A DNA stretch of 64,000 nt from the NCBI RefSeq assembly GCF_001613225.1, contig NZ_BDBY01000143.1, forward strand, positions 22,601 through 86,600, in the 5' to 3' direction. A model generated the notes under the pieces. It was given only the letters and a program-made list of their open reading frames with translations, was not told the DNA's origin and searched no databases. Every line of letters starts with the position of its first letter. Position 1 is the first letter of the stretch. Both the position numbers and the translations under genes were made by a program. Shown here piece after piece: positions 58,665 through 64,000 of this stretch. The DNA is from Nocardia pseudovaccinii NBRC 100343. GTDB lineage: Bacteria; Actinomycetota; Actinomycetes; Mycobacteriales; Mycobacteriaceae.

Positions 58665-58683
58665 TCCGGACAAAAGGTCCGGA
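58665..58683. promoter_or_regulatory. Inverted repeat TCCGGAC-N5-GTCCGGA, candidate operator
   Basis: The arms are 7 bp and perfect, 44-62 bp before the GTG start at 58727, so a bound regulator would cover the promoter. It shares the TCCGGA half-site with the element at 58608. The regulator is unknown. Confidence 0.5.
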
Positions 58684-58726
58684 TGCGGCGCACGTGGTCG
58701 GGGATGCGCGTGCATAGGCTGGTGGG

Positions 58727-61504
58727 GTGAGCGAGGACCAGATGTCCCATGCGTTGCGTCGCAGGATCGCGGGTGAGGTCGACGCGTCCTTGCGTCGGCG
58801 CGCCGAGTACTCCTCCGATGCGTCGAACTATCGGGTGCTTCCGGCCGCGGTCGTCTTTCCCCGCGGGGCCGAGGATGTGGCGCGCACGCTCGAATTCGCC
58901 AGGGGTAATGGGCTGTCGGTTACCGCGCGGGGTGCGGGGACGTCGGTGGCGGGCAATGCCATCGGCCCCGGGATAGTGGTCGACTTCAGCCGGTATATGA
59001 ATCGCATCGGTGAGCTCGACCTGGACCGGCGCATCGCACGCGTCCAACCCGGCGTTGTCCTCGCCGAATTACAGCGAGCGGCCGCGGTTCACGGGCTGCG
59101 GTTCGGGCCTGATCCGTCGACGCAGAATCGGTGCACGCTGGGCGGGATGATCGGCAACAATGCGTGCGGGCCGCATGCGGTGGCGTGGGGGCGCACCTCG
59201 GATAATGTGTGTGAGCTGCGCATTCTCGATGGGACGGGAACCGAGCGGACGCTGGTGGCCGACCCGTCCGTAATTCCCGGCCTGCCCGAATTCACCAGGG
59301 CCGGTCTCGCGGTGATCCGCACCGAACTCGGCCGATTCGATCGGCAGGCCTCTGGCTACGGTTTGGAACATCTACTGCCGGAACGTGGTTCGGCGGTTGC
59401 GAAGTCATTCGTCGGCACCGAGGGGACCTGTGGGCTGCTGGTCGAAGCGACGGTAGATCTGGTCCCGTTGCCGCGGGCAACCGTCCTCACCGTGCTCGGC
59501 TATCCCGATATCGCCACGGCCGCAGACGATGTCGCGGCGGTCATGTCCTGCAAACCGATTGCGGTGGAAGGTATCGACGCGCGACTGGTCGATATCGTGC
59601 GCGTGCACCGCGGAGCCACCAGCGGCGTGCCGGAACTGCCGCGCGGTAGCGGCTGGCTGTTCGTCGAGTCCGTCGGCGATACTCCCGCCGAGGCATATGC
59701 CGCGGCCGAGCAACTCTGCCGAACTGTCGGTGCGCTGGACTCCAGGATTGTCACCGATCCCGGTGCCGCCGCGGCACTTTGGCGCATTCGGGCCGAAGGC
59801 GCTGGACTGGCCGGTCGCACTCCGGCGGGTGATCCGGCCTGGCCGGGCTGGGAGGATGCGGCCGTCCCGCCCGAGCACCTCGGTGCGTATCTGCGCGATT
59901 TCGCCACGCTGACAAAGGACCACGGCGTGGACGGACTGCTCTACGGTCACGTCGGCGACGGCTGCATCCACGTCCGTCTCGATCTGCCGATTGCCGATGC
60001 GCCGCAACGCTTTCGGAACTTCATACAGGATGCGACCGAGCTGGTGGTCCGCTACGGCGGCTCGCTGTCCGGCGAGCACGGCGATGGCCGGGCCCGCTCG
60101 GAATTGCTCTCGATCATGTACTCCCAGGACGCGCTCGACGCATTCGCCGGGTACAAGGCGCTCTTCGATCCAGATGATGTGCTGAACCCGGGCGTTCTGG
60201 TCGCGCCGCGCCCCATCGATGCCGACCTGCGGCTGGTCGGAGTGCGACCGATCGGAACGGGCGGTTTCGCATTTCCGTACGACAACGGCGATATCTCCAC
60301 GGCCGTGCATCGGTGCGTCGGTATCGGCAAATGCCGCGCCGACACCCGCGCGATCGGTGGCTTCATGTGTCCGTCGTATCTGGCCACCGCCGACGAGAAG
60401 GACAGCACCCGCGGCCGGGCGCGGGTGCTGCAGGAGGTGGTGCGCGGTGCACTCCCCTGGTCGTCCGAGGCGGTCGCCGAATCGCTCGATCTGTGTCTGT
60501 CCTGCAAGGCATGTCGCTCCGACTGCCCAGCCGGGGTCGATGTGGCGACCTACAAATCCGAGGCGCTGTACCGCCGCTACCGGCACCGCCCGCGTCCCAT
60601 CGATCATTACTCCCTGGGATGGCTGCCGCGCTGGCTCGGTGTCGCGGGTCGCATGCCGCGAGCGGCGAACGCGCTGGCCGAAATCGGGTGGTTGCGCCGA
60701 ATCGCCCTGCGCGCGAGTGGAATTGATCCGCGACGCGCGGTACCGCGTCTCGCCGACCGCGGTTTCCGCAGGAGCTGGCACGATCGGGGGGATTCGGACG
60801 GGGCACCCGAAGTGCTGCTGTGGACCGATACCTTCACCGATGCCTTCGACCCCGAAATAGCCCAGGCCGCAGTACAACTGATCGAATCCCTCGGCTACCG
60901 AGTCCGGATACCGGGACGGCGCGTGTGCTGCGGACTCACCTGGATCAGCACCGGACAACTCGACGGTGCTCGGGCTCGGCTGCGCGCGACACTGACCGAA
61001 CTGGATGAGCATGTGCGCGGCGGCGGCATCGTCGTCGGCCTCGAGCCGTCCTGTACGGCGGTCCTGCGCTCGGACCTGCCGGAACTGCTACCGGACGACC
61101 CGCGCGCGGCCGCTACCGCCGCCGCCGTGCGCACACTCGCCGAATTCCTTGCCGAACATCCGAACTGGCGGCCGCCACCGCGACCGGGACGGTCGGTGGT
61201 CGTACAACCGCATTGTCATCACCATGCCGTAATCGGCTTCGACAAAGATCGCCAATTATTAGCTAGCATGCAGATAAATGTGACAGAGGTCACCGGCTGC
61301 TGCGGTCTGGCCGGAAACTTCGGAATGCAATCCGACCATTACGACATTTCGGTCGCCGTCGCCGAGAATGGCTTGCTCCCGGCGCTACGGAATGCCGACG
61401 AAGATTCGATCTTCATAGCCGACGGGTTCTCGTGCCGAACCCAGGCCATGCAGCTGAGCGGCCGCCGAGGCCTACACCTCGCGCAATTCCTGCTCGGTGA
61501 ATGA
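58727..61504 (+). CDS. FAD- and Fe-S-containing D-2-hydroxyacid dehydrogenase-like oxidoreductase (GlcD-GlcF fusion type)
   Basis: The protein has 925 aa from GTG 58727. The N-terminal FAD_binding_4 domain is at about 35-210 (GAEDVARTLEFA, ARGAGTSVAGNAIGPG). The FAD-oxidase C-terminal domain is at about 230-490 (HVGDGCIHVRLDLP, SGEHGDGRARSELL). An Fe-S part has Cys clusters CVGIGKC and CLSCKACRSDCP (near 590), and two CCG domains (VCCGLTWISTGQ and VTGCCGLAGNFG). This is the YdiJ/D-2-hydroxyglutarate or lactate dehydrogenase type. It oxidises a D-2-hydroxyacid and passes electrons on. Confidence 0.92.
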   Translation: MSEDQMSHALRRRIAGEVDASLRRRAEYSSDASNYRVLPAAVVFPRGAEDVARTLEFARGNGLSVTARGAGTSVAGNAIGPGIVVDFSRYMNRIGELDLDRRIARVQPGVVLAELQRAAAVHGLRFGPDPSTQNRCTLGGMIGNNACGPHAVAWGRTSDNVCELRILDGTGTERTLVADPSVIPGLPEFTRAGLAVIRTELGRFDRQASGYGLEHLLPERGSAVAKSFVGTEGTCGLLVEATVDLVPLPRATVLTVLGYPDIATAADDVAAVMSCKPIAVEGIDARLVDIVRVHRGATSGVPELPRGSGWLFVESVGDTPAEAYAAAEQLCRTVGALDSRIVTDPGAAAALWRIRAEGAGLAGRTPAGDPAWPGWEDAAVPPEHLGAYLRDFATLTKDHGVDGLLYGHVGDGCIHVRLDLPIADAPQRFRNFIQDATELVVRYGGSLSGEHGDGRARSELLSIMYSQDALDAFAGYKALFDPDDVLNPGVLVAPRPIDADLRLVGVRPIGTGGFAFPYDNGDISTAVHRCVGIGKCRADTRAIGGFMCPSYLATADEKDSTRGRARVLQEVVRGALPWSSEAVAESLDLCLSCKACRSDCPAGVDVATYKSEALYRRYRHRPRPIDHYSLGWLPRWLGVAGRMPRAANALAEIGWLRRIALRASGIDPRRAVPRLADRGFRRSWHDRGDSDGAPEVLLWTDTFTDAFDPEIAQAAVQLIESLGYRVRIPGRRVCCGLTWISTGQLDGARARLRATLTELDEHVRGGGIVVGLEPSCTAVLRSDLPELLPDDPRAAATAAAVRTLAEFLAEHPNWRPPPRPGRSVVVQPHCHHHAVIGFDKDRQLLASMQINVTEVTGCCGLAGNFGMQSDHYDISVAVAENGLLPALRNADEDSIFIADGFSCRTQAMQLSGRRGLHLAQFLLGE

Positions 61505-61507
61505 GTG

Positions 61508-61612
61508 TCAGCTGCCGAACGGCAGCGTGCCGGACGGAATCTGGTAGCCCGAGCTGCCCGCGGAAACCGCACCCCAGGCATTGAGCAACCAGTTGAGCGC
61601 GTTGGTGATCAT
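61508..61612 (-). CDS. 34-aa peptide with strong ribosome binding site, hypothetical
   Basis: ATG at 61612 is preceded by GGAGG at a 6-base distance (GGAGGTACGAAATG). The peptide begins MITNALNWLLNAWGAVSAG and ends GTLPFGS. Its first half is amphipathic with two Trp, and the second half is Gly/Ser/Pro-rich. There is no recognisable family. It is convergent with the oxidoreductase (3 bp between stops), and an AT-rich promoter-like stretch lies upstream. The size and shape resemble the very short envelope peptides of this order. Confidence 0.6.
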   Translation of the reverse strand: MITNALNWLLNAWGAVSAGSSGYQIPSGTLPFGS

Positions 61613-61817
61613 TTCGTACCTCCGTTATGGCGACTGCCAGCTGTTTGCCGAACGCGTCAATATCGCTATATCAATTCTTCGCGTTACAAAATAGCGAGGA
61701 TCAGCGATTATGCCGAATCCGTATGGCAAATCGCACATTCGGACCGAAACAATTGTGAGCCGGGCAACATTCGAGGCCCGCGCGCCCGCCGCCCACCTAC
61801 CGGGGCACAATGGGGCG

Positions 61818-62765
61818 GTGCGCAATCAGACGGCCGCGCCGGACCTGAACCGGACCGGCCTGACCAGGACGATCACGGCCGAGCGGCCGATCGATCTCGC
61901 GCCGACGCTCGCGCCACTGTCCCGCGGCCACGGTGACCCCTGCCACCAGGTCACCCAGGACGGCGCGCACTGGCACGCCTCCCGAATGCCGACCGGCCCG
62001 GTCACCTACCGCCTGATCCAAGCCGATCGCCACACCGCCGACGGCCGCGCCTGGGGTCCGGGCGCGGCCGAATTCCTCGACGGACTCGACCACATGCTGT
62101 GCCTTGACGAGGACGTCTCCGACTTCGCACCTGATCATCCGAAGATCGTCGACGCGCACCGCCGCTTTCCCGGACTGCGCATGCTGCGCACCGGCCTGGT
62201 CTTCGAGGCCCTGGTGCCCGCCGTGCTGGAACAAAAGGTGCACACCGTCTCCGCCCGCGCATCATGGCGAAAGCTGGTGCGGCAGTTCGGCTCTCCCGCA
62301 CCCGGCCCAGCACCCGCCGGACTGCTGCTCCCACCCGACGCCGAGACCTGGCGCAAGATCCCGTCCTGGACTTGGCACCGCGCCAATGTCGGGCCGCAGC
62401 GCGCGCAGACGATCGTGCGCGCCGCCCGGGTGGCGGACGCGCTGGAGCGGGCGGCGGCCGAAAGTCCGGCCGAAGCCGCCCGCCGCCTGCGCACGGTGCC
62501 CGGTATCGGGGTGTGGACCGCCGCCGAGATCGGGCAGCGCGCCTTCGGTGACGCGGATGCCCTCTCGGTCGGCGACTACCATCTTGCGGCGATCGTCGGC
62601 TGGACCCTGCTCGGTGCACCCATCGACGACGACGCGATGGTCGAATATCTGGAACCGCTACGGCCACATCGCTATCGGGCCGTCCGCCTGCTGGAGATCA
62701 GCGGTTACGCGCACAAGCCGAAGTTCGGCCCGCGCACCCCGCTCACCGACCACACCTGGCACTGA
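61818..62765 (+). CDS. AlkA-type DNA-3-methyladenine glycosylase
   Basis: The protein has 315 aa from GTG 61818 (VRNQTAAPDL); an alternative ATG at 61710 has a longer, atypical N-terminus. The helix-hairpin-helix is LRTVPGIGVWTAAEIG, followed 12-15 residues later by the catalytic Asp in SVGDYHLAAIVG. That matches HhH-GPD alkylpurine glycosylases, which remove alkylated bases. The end is GPRTPLTDHTWH. The last 108 bp overlap antisense the small gene at 62658-62921. Confidence 0.88.
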   Translation: MRNQTAAPDLNRTGLTRTITAERPIDLAPTLAPLSRGHGDPCHQVTQDGAHWHASRMPTGPVTYRLIQADRHTADGRAWGPGAAEFLDGLDHMLCLDEDVSDFAPDHPKIVDAHRRFPGLRMLRTGLVFEALVPAVLEQKVHTVSARASWRKLVRQFGSPAPGPAPAGLLLPPDAETWRKIPSWTWHRANVGPQRAQTIVRAARVADALERAAAESPAEAARRLRTVPGIGVWTAAEIGQRAFGDADALSVGDYHLAAIVGWTLLGAPIDDDAMVEYLEPLRPHRYRAVRLLEISGYAHKPKFGPRTPLTDHTWH

Positions 62766-62921
62766 GCGGATCCGCCGGACAACTCGCTTCGGCAGGCCGT
62801 ATTTCGTCTGCGCGACAGCGTGCCGTCGATGGGCCAGGGACTCGGCGGTCACCCAGCGCAGCACCCGAATACAGTCCGCAAGCACCTCCGGGACGCCCGG
62901 TGGCTCGGCAGCGGGCCTCAT
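62658..62921 (-). CDS. Third small gene of the 63-kb cassette, hypothetical
   Basis: The protein has 87 aa from ATG 62921, which overlaps the upstream stop codon (ATGA). The first half reads VLADCIRVLRWVTAESLAHRR and looks well-behaved, with GC-biased codons. The second half (VVGERGARAELRLV...) is antisense to the glycosylase gene and less convincing. The gene might be a truncated remnant. No family recognised. Confidence 0.45.
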   Translation of the reverse strand: MRPAAEPPGVPEVLADCIRVLRWVTAESLAHRRHAVAQTKYGLPKRVVRRIRSVPGVVGERGARAELRLVRVTADLQQADGPIAMWP

Positions 62922-63124
62922 AACGGCAGGGCGCGCTCGTCCAGCACGCATTTGCCCGCCTCGACCAGCGTGGTCCGCGCCGCACGGCGGACCCGACACC
63001 GGTCGACGGTGCAGTCGATATGCAACTGCATTGCGGCGTGGGCTTGTTCGGTTGTCAGCACACCAGGGTCGTTTCCGCAGGCCAATAGGGATGCGACGGG
63101 CATGTGCAGGTTGGTGAGTTGCAT
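62918..63124 (-). CDS. 68-aa small protein, hypothetical
   Basis: ATG 63124 overlaps the upstream gene's stop (ATGA). The sequence begins MQLTNLHMPVASLLAC and contains CTVDRCRVRRAARTTLVEAG with a CxxxxC. This pattern (an ...AARTTLVEAGKCVLDER... type ending) recurs in short nocardial and mycobacterial proteins with no known function. It has no transmembrane helix. It is translationally coupled to both neighbours. Confidence 0.65.
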   Translation of the reverse strand: MQLTNLHMPVASLLACGNDPGVLTTEQAHAAMQLHIDCTVDRCRVRRAARTTLVEAGKCVLDERALPL

Positions 63125-63444
63125 CAGGCGACCTCCGCCCGGCGGCGCACCGCGCGGACTTGTCGGGTGTATCGGGAGATCGGTCCCTGATCCCACGGTG
63201 CCTGTCGAACGGCCATCCCCAACGCCTCGAGTACGGTCAGGCCGACCTCGTCCGCGAGATCGCCGACCGCGGCGAACAGCGATGGCACCACCTCAGCAAC
63301 CTTCAGCGCGGCAACCGCCTGGTCGCAGGTCAGCGTACGTCCGGGCAAATAGGAAACCACCCAGCTCTCCTGCCCGACGCTGCGGGCACGATGCGGGGTC
63401 AAATCGCTGGTCATCAAGGACGACGCTATGACACTTACAGCCAT
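63124..63444 (-). CDS. 106-aa small protein, hypothetical
   Basis: The preferred ATG at 63444 has GAGGAG 2-3 bases away; ATG 63414 (MTSDLTPHRAR) would give 96 aa. The core SWVVSYLPGRTLTCDQAVAA followed by LKVAEVV resembles short actinobacterial proteins found in similar pairs, function unknown. It is the first gene of the overlapping cassette and is divergent from the XRE regulator at 63824. Confidence 0.65.
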   Translation of the reverse strand: MAVSVIASSLMTSDLTPHRARSVGQESWVVSYLPGRTLTCDQAVAALKVAEVVPSLFAAVGDLADEVGLTVLEALGMAVRQAPWDQGPISRYTRQVRAVRRRAEVA

Positions 63445-63823
63445 GACTCCTCGTTCCTACGTGCGATTCCTGCGACGCTCGCGACGCGCCCGGAGGCGGT
63501 AGCTTGCGTGACCACGGAGGACGCCGCGAGCGTCGCCATCGAATACTGGGCGCGCCCGGAGGTTTCACAGGAGGAGGGGAAAGGCGCCTGTTCCGCTCCG
63601 GGCACACTCCCAGCACACCATCACGGCAGGTCGCGAACAGCATCCTTCGTGGATATCCAAATATTTGAGGCGAATTCCCAGCACGAAACCCAGCAGGGAA
63701 GGGAGGATTCTCCATAGTGGACGAAAGAGCCCTCTGCCCAAGCGAAGTGCCGGGGAACCGAGCTTGTGGGGTCGCCCGGAGCAACCGTTGGGTTTGCATC
63801 CGAACACAGAACGGAGCGTGCTG
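63445..63823. other. Intergenic region between the small-gene cassette and the second XRE regulator
   Basis: There are 379 bp of lower GC, with the divergent promoters of the cassette and the regulator. A 69-codon plus-strand frame at 63508-63717 exists but is not convincing. No repeats or terminators were seen. Confidence 0.55.
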
Positions 63824-64000
63824 TGTCAGCGAATTCGGCAAGAGCGTCGGAAATCCCGGACCGGCTATCCCCTGAGAACGCCGCCTCCACTCTACCCAGA
63901 CGCCAGCTCGGCAGGTATCTCCGGGACTGGCGCACCCAGTCGGGTCTCACCATCGCGGAGGCATCCAGGCTGATGGAGTGGGGCGCAAGCACGTTGCAAC
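63824..64000 (+). CDS. XRE-family (DUF5753-type) regulator, partial at right edge
   Basis: GTG 63824 with GGAG 6 bases upstream opens a frame of 59 codons to the window end. The segment RRQLGRYLRDWRTQSGLTIA followed by EASRLMEWGASTLQ is the start of a helix-turn-helix as in DUF5753 regulators. It would be the second member of this family in the window. The C-terminal part is not visible. Confidence 0.75.

Noticed and set aside
63508..63717. Possible 69-aa plus-strand gene (GTG start, GGAGG 11 bases away)
   Set aside because: The spacing is poor, the composition is not coding-like in its second half and it lies in a promoter region. It is kept only as a remote possibility.

Overview
The window is high-GC actinobacterial chromosome, most probably from Nocardia or a close relative in the Mycobacteriales. 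The evidence is a complete yrbE/mce operon, a murJ - DUF6049 - Nudix - pcnA block arranged like the M. tuberculosis Rv3907c-Rv3910 region, an LppU-type lipoprotein, DUF5753/DUF397 regulator pairs, frequent GTG starts and ATGA overlaps. No rRNA, tRNA, CRISPR array or insertion sequence was seen. Assignments rest on reading motifs and gene order; no database search was run.

Left part (1-16 kb): the murJ operon (minus) diverges from pcnA across about 490 bp holding two diverged copies of an 80-bp repeat. Next come an LmeA-like protein, a truncated epimerase remnant, a fused HyuA-HyuB hydantoinase/5-oxoprolinase, a secreted DUF4185 protein, a small acidic protein, an MFS exporter, a Nudix hydrolase, a pirin and a DUF4190 membrane protein.

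Middle (16-32 kb): a DUF5753-type XRE regulator with a DUF397 partner, an M13 metallopeptidase, a four-gene sugar-type ABC importer (two permeases, Tat lipoprotein binding protein, MsmK/UgpC ATPase), an L,D-transpeptidase with a foldable leader and a strong terminator, a serine hydrolase - cytochrome P450 pair, secreted and lipoprotein genes, a DHA2 exporter and an S1 protease.

Right part (32-64 kb): the mce operon (yrbEA, yrbEB, mceA-F, Mce-associated protein), which should form one cell-envelope lipid importer, preceded by a perfect 20-bp palindrome. It is followed by RNase H, L-2-hydroxyglutarate oxidase, a DUF445 protein, a MerR regulator divergent from Lon, an FAD monooxygenase overlapping a decayed thioesterase-like remnant, a DinB2-like Y-family polymerase with Gln at the steric-gate position, a YhdH-type reductase, an ABC exporter, and an FAD/Fe-S oxidoreductase whose promoter region carries two TCCGGA inverted repeats. 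The end holds an AlkA-like glycosylase and a three-gene cassette of overlapping tiny genes divergent from a second DUF5753-type regulator that runs off the edge.

No single obvious new system stands out. The best leads are the Gln steric gate in the polymerase, the tiny-gene cassette at the right end, two small proteins (34 and 31 aa), the two operator-like palindrome regions, and an in-frame palindromic insertion in the DHA2 exporter.
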